64,000 bases of DNA from positions 1,364,001 to 1,428,000 of the forward strand of contig NC_018011.1 in the NCBI RefSeq assembly GCF_000265365.1, written 5' to 3'. The DNA is from Alistipes finegoldii DSM 17242 (GTDB taxonomy: Bacteria > Bacteroidota > Bacteroidia > Bacteroidales > Rikenellaceae). Shown here piece after piece: positions 7,510 through 15,930 of the stretch; the first letter of the stretch is position 1, and every line of letters starts with the position of its first letter. Position numbers and translations under genes: made by a program. The notes under the pieces are model-generated. The model saw nothing but the letters and a program-made list of their open reading frames with translations, had not been told where the DNA came from and made no database searches.

Positions 7510-9147
7510 ATGTACAAAAATTCGAAATACACCATTCTCTTCCCGCTGCTGCTGGCAGCGGGCGTCGTATTGGGCCTGTTGCTGGGACAGTACATGGGCC
7601 GCAACAGCACCACTTCGCAGATCAAAGGCATGCTCCGGCAGATGGCCCTGCCGACCAACAAACTGACCTACACGCTCTCGCTGATCGAGAACCAGTATGT
7701 CGATTCGGTGGCGATGGATTCGCTGGCCGAACATGTCATACCGCTGCTGGTCAAGGAGCTGGATCCGCATTCGGTCTACATTCCGGCTGCCGAGATGCAG
7801 CAGCTGAACGAACCGCTGGAGGGCGAGTTCGACGGCATCGGCGTGGTCTTCAACATGGCCACCGACACGGTGATCGTGCTGAACGTCATCCCGCAGGGAC
7901 CGAGCGACAAGGCCGGAATCAAGGCCGGCGACCGCATCATCGAGATCAACGACACGCTCGTGGCGGGACAGAAGATTCCGCAGCGCGACGTGGTGAAGAA
8001 ACTGCGCGGTCCGCGCGGCACGACAGTGCACCTCGGACTCGGACGGCAGGGAATCGGCGAGCTGGTTGGCGTCGATGTCGTACGCGACAAGATTCCGATC
8101 AAGAGCATCGAATCGGCATTCCGCATCGCCGACGGCATCGGTTACATCAAACTGGGGCAGTTCGCCCGCACCACCTCCGCGGAGATGGAGCAGGCGCTGG
8201 CTTCGCTGCGGGCGGAAGGCGTCACCAAACTGATCTTCGACCTCAGGGGCAATTCGGGCGGCTATCTCGATCAGGCGATTCTGGTCGCCAACGAATTCCT
8301 GCACAAGGAGCAGCTGATCGTCTATACTGAGGACCGCCATCACCAGCAACAGCGCGAATATGCCGACGGCACCGGTTCGGCGCAGGACATGGACGTCGTT
8401 GTGCTGATCGACGAGGGGAGCGCCTCTTCGAGCGAAATCCTCGCGGGAGCCTTGCAGGACAACGACCGTGGTACGATTGTTGGACGTCGTTCGTTCGGAA
8501 AGGGACTCGTACAGCGTCAGATACCTTACAGCGACGGATCGGCCCTGCGGCTTACGACGGCACGTTATTACACGCCCACGGGCCGCTCGATCCAGAAGCC
8601 CTATACGATCGGCGACGACGAAAGCTACGAGGAGGACATTTGGAACCGCTACCGGAACAACGAGTTTTTCTCGGCCGACAGCATCCACTTCGCCGACTCG
8701 CTCAAACGGACGACGCCCGGCGGCAAGGTGGTTTACGGCGGCGGCGGCATCATGCCCGACGTTTTCGTGCCGGCCGACACGACCGACGTGACGAAATACT
8801 TCGTCGAGGTGGCGGGGCGCAACATCCTCTACCGCTACACGATCGAGTATGCCGACCGTCACCGCGAGGCGCTCAACGCCGTGAAGACGATTCCCGAACT
8901 GCAGGCCCTGCTCGACGGCGACCGGGGACTGGTCGAAGACTTCATCCGCTATGCGGCGCGTCAGGGAGTAGCTCCGAATTACCGCGACATCGCCCGTTCG
9001 CGCAAACTGATCGAAGCCCAGCTCAGGGCCTACATCGGCCGCAATACGGCACTGGAGGACAACGGATTTTACGCCAACATCTATCCCGTGGACAACGTGA
9101 TAGTACGCGCGGTCGGGATATTAAACGAGACACGAGAAAATGATTAA
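7510..9147 (+). CDS. S41 family carboxyl-terminal processing protease
   Basis: The 545-residue protein has an N-terminal membrane anchor (about residues 8-27). A PDZ domain (about 95-180, with GIGVVF and SDKAGIKAGDRI) is followed by the tail-specific protease fold. The catalytic motif GSASSSE lies at residues 303-309 and the general-base Lys is K331 in FGKGLVQ, the usual Ser-Lys dyad. The enzyme should cleave C termini of envelope proteins in the periplasm. The reading frame overlaps the next small gene by 8 bases. Confidence 0.93.
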   Translation: MYKNSKYTILFPLLLAAGVVLGLLLGQYMGRNSTTSQIKGMLRQMALPTNKLTYTLSLIENQYVDSVAMDSLAEHVIPLLVKELDPHSVYIPAAEMQQLNEPLEGEFDGIGVVFNMATDTVIVLNVIPQGPSDKAGIKAGDRIIEINDTLVAGQKIPQRDVVKKLRGPRGTTVHLGLGRQGIGELVGVDVVRDKIPIKSIESAFRIADGIGYIKLGQFARTTSAEMEQALASLRAEGVTKLIFDLRGNSGGYLDQAILVANEFLHKEQLIVYTEDRHHQQQREYADGTGSAQDMDVVVLIDEGSASSSEILAGALQDNDRGTIVGRRSFGKGLVQRQIPYSDGSALRLTTARYYTPTGRSIQKPYTIGDDESYEEDIWNRYRNNEFFSADSIHFADSLKRTTPGGKVVYGGGGIMPDVFVPADTTDVTKYFVEVAGRNILYRYTIEYADRHREALNAVKTIPELQALLDGDRGLVEDFIRYAARQGVAPNYRDIARSRKLIEAQLRAYIGRNTALEDNGFYANIYPVDNVIVRAVGILNETREND

Positions 9148-9364
9148 AAAGCTTATCGGTATTATTGTAGCAACGGCCGTGATCGTCATCATCGTCATTG
9201 CGGCTGTCCGGCGCAACAATTTCCAGTCGATGGTACTGCGCGACGAAATCGAGGACCAGACTTATCCGGAACCGGTCGCGTCACAACAGCCTGCGGTGCC
9301 AGTCCCCGTTGAAACGGAGACGACGGATTCCATATCCGTCGAAGTGATCGATTCGCTTCGGTAA
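9140..9364 (+). CDS. Small single-pass membrane protein, unknown function
   Basis: The 74-residue protein has a positively charged start and one transmembrane helix (about residues 5-23, IGIIVATAVIVIIVIAA). An acidic, proline-rich tail follows. The start codon overlaps the end of the S41 protease gene, which supports real translation by coupling. The tail (PVASQQPAVPVPVE) looks disordered and periplasmic. It could be a protease accessory peptide, but nothing in the sequence shows this. Confidence 0.6.
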   Translation: MIKKLIGIIVATAVIVIIVIAAVRRNNFQSMVLRDEIEDQTYPEPVASQQPAVPVPVETETTDSISVEVIDSLR

Positions 9365-9404
9365 GCCGGAAGCTTTGTCGGACGCAGCCCGGAAACGGGT
9401 GTCC

Positions 9405-9466
9405 GGCATATGCATGCAAACGGACGGCGGCTCTTTCGGGCCGCCGTCCGTTTGCATGCATATGCC
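9405..9466. terminator. Very long perfect hairpin (27-bp stem)
   Basis: The arms 9405-9431 and 9440-9466 are perfectly complementary and enclose an 8-base loop, TCTTTCGG. The stem contains an internal GCATATGCATGC-like segment next to a GC-rich core. It lies 40 bases after the small membrane protein gene. There is no run of T beyond the stem, but the A/T bases within the stem may serve. It probably terminates transcription. Confidence 0.65.
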
Positions 9467-9974
9467 GCCGTTCGCACGAATCTTTCTCCTTATCGTGCAG
9501 TATTCGAAGCTTTTCTGCGTTTAATATACAGAATCAGACAAGTCCCGGTTTGTACGCAGCCTCCGTACTATCCTCCGTTTGCATTAGAAGTTCCGGCTGC
9601 GACTGCAGCCGGGATTTTTCATTTCCGAAGAGCCGCCGCTCCTTCCTGCCGCTTTCCGGTTGTTTTTCCGTCGCCCTCCGGGTGTTTCCCCCCCCCGCTT
9701 TCTGGTTATCATTCCGGCTCCTTCTGGTCGCCTTCCCGCCGCCGTCCCGTTGCAGCCTTTCTTAACTTATGCCGACGATTCAGGGACGCGGATATTGTAA
9801 GGCCGCGGCCTTTTTCCGGCAATCCGGTTGCCCGGCAAAACAGGTTGCCCGGCAGACCGTTTGGTTTTCCGGCAGAGTGTTCCGGACAACCGGTTTCTCG
9901 GCCGGCCGGCGCCCCAACGAAAAGCAGCAGTCCGAATCCGGACTGCTGCATACCTCGATAGCCCTTGCGGGCGA
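9467..9974. other. Intergenic region without a convincing gene
   Basis: No open frame here looks like a real protein: the longest (from 9410) is proline/arginine/serine-rich low complexity. The region contains a second hairpin with a T tract (CCGGCTGC-GACT-GCAGCCGG, 9593-9612). It also has a pyrimidine-rich stretch (about 9620-9765, including a run of C at about 9689) and short direct repeats of GGTTGCCCGGCA (9826-9837 and 9843-9854). It may be decayed sequence or may contain a small RNA ending at 9619. Confidence 0.5.
9924..9949 (-). terminator. Terminator of deoC
   Basis: On the minus strand the stem GCAGCAGTCCG/CGGACTGCTGC with a 4-base loop is followed by TTTTCGTT. It lies 26 bases after the deoC stop codon. 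Confidence 0.75.
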
Positions 9975-10853
9975 TCAGTAATACTTGATCTCCCTGCCTT
10001 CGATAGCCGAAAGGAGGTTGTTCGCGGCAGAGGAGGCGCCGATGCGGAACATATCCGTATTGAGCCATTCCGGCCCGAGAATCTCCTCGACGATCGTATA
10101 GTAGAGGGCGGCGTCCTCGGCCGTGCGGACGCCTCCTGCGGCCTTGAATCCCACCTTGCGGCCCGTCTTCTGGTAGTAGTCGCGGATCGCCTGACACATG
10201 ACCACGGCCGCTTCGGGCGTTGCGGCTACGTCGATCTTTCCGGTCGAGGTCTTTACGAAATCGGCTCCTGCGAACATCGAAAGCAGCGATGCCTTGCGGA
10301 TCAGATCGGGTGTTTTGAGCGCCCCCGATTCGATGATGACCTTCAGCACGACGTCGGCGTCCATCTCCGAGCGGATCACCTCGACCTCATTTGCCGCCTC
10401 GTCGTATTCTCCCGTAAGCATGCGGCCCACATTGAGTACGATATCCACCTCGTCGGCGCCGTTCTCGATGGCCATCGCCACTTCGAGCGCCTTTACTTCG
10501 AGGAAGGTCTGCGCCGCGGGAAATCCGCCGCCGACGCTCGTGATCTTCATCGGAGTGCCGTCCACGGCCAACCCGACGGTCTCGACGAATGCCGGATAGA
10601 TGCAGATCGAGGCCACGTTGGGAATATGCGGGAATTTCTGGTAGAATTCGGCCGTCTTGCGGGCGAACTCGGTCACCGAGGTCACCGAGTCGTTGCACGA
10701 CAGGGTCGTGATGTCGATGGCCGAGTAACACATTTTATATACTTCCGCATTATGATTGCGCTTCGCGGCTTCGCGGATGCGGGCGACCTCTTCGGCCACC
10801 TGCGCTTCGCTCCATGCCGGAGCGTATTCATTCAGATGATTGGCGTACTCCAT
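9975..10853 (-). CDS. deoC: Deoxyribose-phosphate aldolase
   Basis: DeoC splits 2-deoxyribose 5-phosphate into glyceraldehyde 3-phosphate and acetaldehyde in deoxynucleoside salvage. The 292-residue protein has the class I aldolase barrel. The Schiff-base Lys is K201 in FVKTSTGK, the second catalytic Lys is K237 in GFKAAGGVRT, and a conserved DEVDIVLN strand is present near 134. The N terminus is about 40 residues longer than short DeoC forms, as is usual in Bacteroidetes. A TAATTTTG box (10880-10873, minus strand) may be its -7 element. The gene stands alone with its own terminator. Confidence 0.95.
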   Translation of the reverse strand: MEYANHLNEYAPAWSEAQVAEEVARIREAAKRNHNAEVYKMCYSAIDITTLSCNDSVTSVTEFARKTAEFYQKFPHIPNVASICIYPAFVETVGLAVDGTPMKITSVGGGFPAAQTFLEVKALEVAMAIENGADEVDIVLNVGRMLTGEYDEAANEVEVIRSEMDADVVLKVIIESGALKTPDLIRKASLLSMFAGADFVKTSTGKIDVAATPEAAVVMCQAIRDYYQKTGRKVGFKAAGGVRTAEDAALYYTIVEEILGPEWLNTDMFRIGASSAANNLLSAIEGREIKYY

Positions 10854-10935
10854 AATGTATCCCTGTTTTTTACAAAATTAGGAAAAATAATTCACACCCG
10901 CTATCTTCGGCCTGCAAATATTTTCCCGGTATCCT

Positions 10936-10971
10936 GCAAAAAAAGGGCCTGAACCGATGGTCCAGACCCTT
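10936..10971 (-). terminator. Terminator of the repeat-rich lipoprotein gene
   Basis: On the minus strand a 13-bp stem with G-U pairs (arms 10971-10959 and 10955-10943) is followed by a run of seven T. It lies about 20 bases after the stop at 10992. Confidence 0.8.
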
Positions 10972-10991
10972 TTCTCTTAATCTGACGGCGA

Positions 10992-12725
10992 TTATTTGTT
11001 CAGCGCCTTCAGGTTGATGTCGTTGGCAGCCTTCTGAGCCAGTTTCGGGTTCTTCGAAACGGCGCTCTTCAGCTGAGCCTCAGCGGTCTTCAGGTCGCCC
11101 TCTTTAGCGGCGATCACTGCGCGCAGGTAGTCGGCGTCAGCCGAGTTGTCCTTGGCGATAGCCTTCTTGGCAGCCGACAGGTCGTTGTTCATAACCTGAG
11201 CGACAGCCTCGTTGTAACCGTCGAGGTTCTTGGCGGCACTCTTGTAATCACCCTCGGCAGCAGCGATAGCGGCCTTGGCCTGAGCGTCGGCAGCCTGAGC
11301 GTACTTCTTGGCCTCGGCAGTGTTGCCGTTAGCCAGATTGGCGAGGATGAGATTCTTGTTGATCTCGCTCGACGAGTCGGTCTTGGCGGCCTTCTCGAAC
11401 GACTTCAGCGCAGCGGCTTTGTCACCGGCCTTGGCCTGAGCGATACCGAGGTTGTTGTATACGCGGGCGTCGTTGAACTTCTTCGAAGCGACGGTCAGGA
11501 TGGCAACCTGCTCCTCGGCGCCGTTGGCCAGCGACTCGGCAGCGTAGAGGTACTCCTCGACGGTCAGGTCCTGACCGTTCTTGAAGGCAGCCATGATCTC
11601 GGCGTCGGTCTTGCCCTGAATGTCGGTGCTGTTGACGATCTGCGAACGGCGCAGTTCGGGAAGGATCTCCTCTTTCAGTTCGTTGAATACCGACGACATG
11701 TTCTTGATCTCGCTCTCACGCTCTGCGGACGAGTTGTAGAGGCTCAGCACCTGCAGAATGAGGTTCTTGTCCTTGATGTCCGACTTCTCGACCAGCTCCT
11801 TGAAGCCGTCCCAGTCCTCGCCGTAAGCTGCGGCGTCGACATCCAGCCCCGAATCCTTCAGCAGTTTGGCAACGACCTTCTTACCCGATTCGCTGCGGGC
11901 TTTCGACAGCTTGTCGTTGAACTTCACGGGACCGTCGGGCGAAGCATAGCCCTTCACGGCGATGTTCTGCGTTGCGCGGTCGTTCTGCAGGTTGGCGTCT
12001 ACGTCGGCCTTGAAGGCGTCGAGATTGGCTTTCTTCTCGTTCTTCTTGGTTACGACCGAAGAGTTGATCGCATAGAGCAGATCGGTCTTGTCAACTACGG
12101 TGTGCACCTTCTTGTAGTTGTTGGCCATCGGAGCCATCAGGTCCGAATATTTGAGGTCCTTCTGCAGGGTGTTCAGACCGTAAGCGACGGTCAGGCCGAA
12201 TTCCTTGGCCAGAGCGGCCTTGGCAGCCTCGTCGTTGCCGGCCAGCACGGCGGCCTGCTCCTTGGTCGGGATGGCGCCGGTGTTCAGGTTCACGAGCGTG
12301 AACTCCTTGCACTTGCCGCCCGGACACTTGATCTCGGCGCGGAGCTGCAGAGCACACTTGTCCATGCGGGGATCGTACGGGAACTCTACGTGCTGCGTAT
12401 AGCTGCCGCCGTTCTTCTTGTCTACTACGGTGTAGTTCTCGTCCACTTTCGAACCTTGGAGGTATTTGGCTGCGCCTGCAACCTCGCCGCCCTCGAATAC
12501 GATCACGGGAGTTACCTTGATAACGGCTTTCGCATTGAAGTATTTGACCGGGAACGTAACGTTGATGTCTGCGGCTACGATGCCGTTGTTCAGCGTCAGA
12601 ATTTCGGGAGTGACGGTCAGGTTGATGTCGTCCCGGTTCTTAGCCATCTTCTTGAAGCAATTACAACTCGAGAATGCCAGTGCGGCAGCAACGAGTACAA
12701 CGCTCAATTTCATTAGATTTTTCAT
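10992..12725 (-). CDS. TPR-containing, OmpA-like outer-membrane lipoprotein
   Basis: The 577-residue protein starts at ATG 12725 with a lipoprotein signal (VAAALAFSSC, Cys about residue 20). It has a beta-rich N-terminal half, then a segment resembling an OmpA-type peptidoglycan-binding motif (IAVKGYASPDGPVKFNDKLS, then KARSESGKKV, about residues 255-285). Alanine/lysine-rich TPR-like helices make up the C-terminal 200 residues. The make-up suggests an abundant protein linking outer membrane and peptidoglycan. It has a strong promoter (12847-12878), a leader of about 115 nt and its own terminator. Confidence 0.75.
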   Translation of the reverse strand: MKNLMKLSVVLVAAALAFSSCNCFKKMAKNRDDINLTVTPEILTLNNGIVAADINVTFPVKYFNAKAVIKVTPVIVFEGGEVAGAAKYLQGSKVDENYTVVDKKNGGSYTQHVEFPYDPRMDKCALQLRAEIKCPGGKCKEFTLVNLNTGAIPTKEQAAVLAGNDEAAKAALAKEFGLTVAYGLNTLQKDLKYSDLMAPMANNYKKVHTVVDKTDLLYAINSSVVTKKNEKKANLDAFKADVDANLQNDRATQNIAVKGYASPDGPVKFNDKLSKARSESGKKVVAKLLKDSGLDVDAAAYGEDWDGFKELVEKSDIKDKNLILQVLSLYNSSAERESEIKNMSSVFNELKEEILPELRRSQIVNSTDIQGKTDAEIMAAFKNGQDLTVEEYLYAAESLANGAEEQVAILTVASKKFNDARVYNNLGIAQAKAGDKAAALKSFEKAAKTDSSSEINKNLILANLANGNTAEAKKYAQAADAQAKAAIAAAEGDYKSAAKNLDGYNEAVAQVMNNDLSAAKKAIAKDNSADADYLRAVIAAKEGDLKTAEAQLKSAVSKNPKLAQKAANDINLKALNK

Positions 12726-12846
12726 AATCGTAAAATTAATGTGTTTATTTAAATGTTTGCCTTTTTCCTGTTTCTTTCGCGTAAGTTCCGATTCGCAAGA
12801 CGCCGTTTGGGCGTCCGGGTTTCGGAATTCAACCCGCTGAACAACG

Positions 12847-12878
12847 CAAATATAGAAAACTCTTGGTAAATGTGCAAT
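12847..12878 (-). promoter_or_regulatory. Promoter of the TPR/OmpA-like lipoprotein
   Basis: On the minus strand ATTG (12878-12875), a 20-base spacer and TATATTTG (12854-12847) match the Bacteroidetes consensus. The predicted start is near 12842. Confidence 0.6.
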
Positions 12879-12915
12879 ATTTCGGACGTTATTTCGATAC
12901 TTTTTCGTCCGAAAT
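12879..12915. promoter_or_regulatory. Inverted repeat ATTTCGGACG / CGTCCGAAAT
   Basis: Ten-base perfect arms (12879-12888 and 12906-12915) are separated by 17 bases. The site lies between the pnp stop and the -33 box of the downstream lipoprotein promoter. The half-site TTCGGAC also occurs upstream of the AraC gene, recG and rpsO, so it may be a regulator site rather than a simple terminator. Confidence 0.45.
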
Positions 12916-12934
12916 AAGCACATTGACAGTCTGT

Positions 12935-15169
12935 TTACTCCTCTTTGCGTCCGGGACGGTCGCGGCGCTCGCGGCGTTCGCCGCGGTCGGGACGGTCTTC
13001 GCGGGGACGACGCTCGCGCTCCACATAGCCTTCGGGCTTGGGCAGCAGCACCTTGCGCGACAATTTGAGCTTGTTGGTCTTGGGGTCGATGCCGATCAGC
13101 TTCACGTCGATCTCGTCGCCCTCTTTCAGGCCGGTCTCCTCCATGGTTTCGAAACGCTTGTAGTCGATCTCCGAAATATGGAGCAGGGCGTCTTTGCCGG
13201 GCATGATCTCGACGAATGCGCCGAAGGTGACGATCGAACGGATCTTGCCGTGGTAGGTCTCGCCGACCTCCGGAATCGCAACGATAGCCTTGATGCGGTT
13301 CAGCGCGCCGTCGAGCGCGGTCTTGTCCTGTCCGAAGATGTCCACGATGCCCTTGTTGTCCACCTCCGTGATGGTGATGGTCGTGCCCGTAGTCTTCTGG
13401 ATGTCCTGAATCACCTTGCCGCCGGGGCCGATCACGGCGCCGATCATGTCCTGCGGAATGGTGATCTGAACGATGCGCGGCACGAAAGGCTTGTAGTCGG
13501 CGCGCGGCTCGGCGATGCACTCGGTGAGTTTGCCGAGGATGTGCAGGCGTCCCTTACGGGCCTGCTCCAGCGCGGCGGCCAGCACTTCGTACGAAAGGCC
13601 GTCCACCTTGATGTCCATCTGGGTGGCGGTGATGCCGTCCTTGGTGCCCGTCACCTTGAAGTCCATGTCTCCGAGGTGGTCCTCATCGCCCAGAATGTCC
13701 GACAGTACGGCCCATTTGCCGCTCTGGGAGTCGGAAATCAGACCCATGGCGATACCCGACACGGGTTTTTTGAGCTTCACGCCGGCGTCCATCAGGGCCA
13801 GCGTACCGGCGCAGACGGTAGCCATCGACGACGAACCGTTCGATTCGAGGATGTCCGAAACGACACGCACGGCATAGGGGTTCTCCTCGCCCAGCGGAAT
13901 CATCGGCTTCAGGGCGCGCCATGCCAGATGGCCGTGGCCGATCTCGCGGCGGCTCAGGCCGCGTGCGGCCTTGGCCTCGCCTGTCGAGAAGGGCGGGAAG
14001 TTATAGTGGAGCACGAACTGCTCGGTGCCCTGCACCAGCACTTCGTCCTTCTGCTTTTCGTCGAGTTTCGTGCCGAGCGTAACGCTGGTCAGCGACTGCG
14101 TTTCGCCGCGGGTGAAGATCGCCGAACCGTGGGCGGCGGGCAGGTAGTCCACCTCGCACCAGATCGGACGGATCTCGTCGGTCTTGCGGCCGTCGAGACG
14201 CAGGCCCTCGTCGAGGATCATGTTGCGCATGGCCTTCTTCTGCACGTCGTCGTGGAAGTATTTGTGGATCAGCATGGCTTTCTCGGCCAGCTCCTCCTCC
14301 GAATAGCGCGCGGCGAATTCGGCTTCGAGGGCGTTGAACATATCCTCGCGCTCGTGCTTCATCGTACCGCTGGTGGCGATGGCGTAGGCCTTGTCGTAAA
14401 GCTCCTTGACGATGAGCTGGCGCAGCTCCTCGTCGTTCTCCTCGTGGCAGTAGGTGCGTTTCACGTCCTTGCCCAGCTCTTTCGAAAGCTCGATCTGTAC
14501 GGCGCAGTGCTTCTTGATCTCCTCGTGTGCGAACTTGATGGCTCCGAGCATCACCTCTTCCGAAACCTCTTTCATCTCGCCTTCGACCATCAGGATGTTG
14601 TCGATCGTACCGCCGACCATGATGTCGAGGTCCACGCGGTCCATCTCCGAGAATTTGGGGTTGATGACGTACTCTCCGTCGAGACGTGCAACGCGGACCT
14701 CCGAGATGGGGCCTCCGAACGGAATGTCCGAAACGGCCAGTGCGGCCGAAGCGGCCAGACCGGCCAGCGCGTCGGGCTGAATATCCTTGTCGGCCGAAAT
14801 GAGGTTCACCGTCACGTAAACTTCGGCGTGGTAATCCGCGGGGAACAGGGGACGCAGGGCGCGGTCGATCAGACGGGCGACGAGAATCTCACTGTCGTTG
14901 GCGCGGCCTTCGCGCTTCATGAAGCCGCCGGGATAGCGTCCGCACGAAGCGTACTTCTCTTTGTACTCCACTTGGAGCGGCATGAAATCGGTGTCGGGTT
15001 TTGCGTCCTTGGCGGCTACTACCGTGGCCAAGAGCATCGTATCGCCCTGCTTGACCACCACCGAGCCGTCGGCCTGCTTGGCCAGTTTGCCCGTTTCGAT
15101 CTCGATCTGGCGTCCGTCGGCCAGCGTAATGATCTTGCGGACTGCATTGTACAGCTTTTTGTCTTCCAT
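12935..15169 (-). CDS. pnp: Polyribonucleotide nucleotidyltransferase (PNPase)
   Basis: PNPase degrades RNA 3'-5' by phosphorolysis. The 744-residue protein shows two RNase PH cores (GRYPGGFMKREGR near residue 78, and a second core with FSTGEAKAARGLSRREIGHG). A KH domain (GAVIGPGGKVIQDIQ) and an S1 domain (YHGKIRSIVTFGAFVE) follow. The tail is rich in Arg, Glu and Asp (RRPREDRPDRGERR), probably disordered and RNA-binding. It follows rpsO in the common rpsO-pnp order, with an intervening hairpin (15213-15252) that probably attenuates or processes the transcript. Confidence 0.97.
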   Translation of the reverse strand: MEDKKLYNAVRKIITLADGRQIEIETGKLAKQADGSVVVKQGDTMLLATVVAAKDAKPDTDFMPLQVEYKEKYASCGRYPGGFMKREGRANDSEILVARLIDRALRPLFPADYHAEVYVTVNLISADKDIQPDALAGLAASAALAVSDIPFGGPISEVRVARLDGEYVINPKFSEMDRVDLDIMVGGTIDNILMVEGEMKEVSEEVMLGAIKFAHEEIKKHCAVQIELSKELGKDVKRTYCHEENDEELRQLIVKELYDKAYAIATSGTMKHEREDMFNALEAEFAARYSEEELAEKAMLIHKYFHDDVQKKAMRNMILDEGLRLDGRKTDEIRPIWCEVDYLPAAHGSAIFTRGETQSLTSVTLGTKLDEKQKDEVLVQGTEQFVLHYNFPPFSTGEAKAARGLSRREIGHGHLAWRALKPMIPLGEENPYAVRVVSDILESNGSSSMATVCAGTLALMDAGVKLKKPVSGIAMGLISDSQSGKWAVLSDILGDEDHLGDMDFKVTGTKDGITATQMDIKVDGLSYEVLAAALEQARKGRLHILGKLTECIAEPRADYKPFVPRIVQITIPQDMIGAVIGPGGKVIQDIQKTTGTTITITEVDNKGIVDIFGQDKTALDGALNRIKAIVAIPEVGETYHGKIRSIVTFGAFVEIMPGKDALLHISEIDYKRFETMEETGLKEGDEIDVKLIGIDPKTNKLKLSRKVLLPKPEGYVERERRPREDRPDRGERRERRDRPGRKEE

Positions 15170-15212
15170 AAAAAAAATTAACCTATAGTGTTTTTCGAAT
15201 CGTTGTCTTTAC

Positions 15213-15252
15213 GAAAATGAAGGCAACCCCTTCCGGGAATTGCCCTCATTTC
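15213..15252 (-). terminator. rpsO-pnp intercistronic hairpin
   Basis: A long, slightly imperfect stem (GAAATGAGGGCAATTCCC against GGGGTTGCCTTCATTTTC) closes over GGAA, followed on the minus strand by TAAAGACAACG, with no long T tract. It is either a partial terminator for rpsO or a processing site, as in other rpsO-pnp operons. Confidence 0.65.
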
Positions 15253-15263
15253 TTCCTCACGGA

Positions 15264-15536
15264 TTACTTGCGGAGGTTGAGCGTCTTGACGATGGCGCGG
15301 TAGCGCTCGATGTCGACCTCCTTCAGGTACTCCAGCAACGCGCGGCGCTTGCCGACCAGACGCAGCAGCGAACGCTGCGTGCCGAAGTCGTGCTTGTTGC
15401 TTTTGAGGTGTTCTGTAAGGTGGCTGATACGGTACGAAAACAGTGCGATCTGGCTCTCAGGAGAACCCGTGTCGGTGTTAGACTTGCCGTACTGGCCGAA
15501 AAGCTCTTGCTTTTTCTCAGCTGTTAAATAAGCCAT
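15264..15536 (-). CDS. rpsO: 30S ribosomal protein S15
   Basis: The 90-residue protein has the S15 signature: TGSPESQIALFSYRISHLTEHL, then KHDFGTQRSLLRLVGKRRALL and a basic C-terminal helix (YRAIVKTLNLRK). It binds 16S rRNA helices 20-22. Length is typical. A TAACTTTG box (15614-15607, minus strand) lies about 70 bases upstream and may be the -7 element. Confidence 0.97.
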   Translation of the reverse strand: MAYLTAEKKQELFGQYGKSNTDTGSPESQIALFSYRISHLTEHLKSNKHDFGTQRSLLRLVGKRRALLEYLKEVDIERYRAIVKTLNLRK

Positions 15537-15930
15537 TTTTTTGAAATTTATTCAGTTCCACTCTACGACGCATTCCCCTTACCGTGAATAACGCCAGAGC
15601 GTCCGGCAAAGTTACGAATTAATTGGAAATTAAGTATTAAAAATCAAAAAATTATTGTCTTCGGACCGAAAAACGTAAAAAATCGTTCGTAGATGCTATT
15701 CTCCGGGTGCCGGGAGAGGCTCGCACGGAGCCGTGGCGTCGCTGTTTTCCAGTCGTTTACAAAGCCGGATCCGATCCCGGAAACATTCGTCCGGCGCTCA
15801 GGCCGGTGTGGCAAACGCATCGGCCGCAACGGCCGTTACGCTTGCGCCGCACGCCGCGGAGCAATCTTTTCGGCGGAAATTTCCCGAATCTCCCGGAAAA
15901 TGCTATTTTTGCGGCTGACAAGAGCACGTT
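15537..15930. other. Divergent intergenic region rpsO / apbE
   Basis: No protein gene is supported here. It holds the rpsO -7 box (15607-15614), an AT-rich stretch (15615-15660) and a TTCGGAC half-site (15660-15666). A TATTTTTG box (15904-15911) 20 bases before apbE is a likely -7 element for that gene. The GC-rich middle (15700-15870) shows no clear structure. Confidence 0.5.

Noticed and set aside
9410..9961. 183-codon open frame after the 27-bp hairpin
   Set aside because: The translation is proline/arginine/serine-rich, starts inside the hairpin stem and crosses terminator-like structures; no family or coupling supports it.
10992..13520. Extending the TPR lipoprotein frame upstream to 13520
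   Set aside because: The extra part is an out-of-frame reading of pnp; the lipoprotein signal at ATG 12725 marks the true start and has its own promoter.
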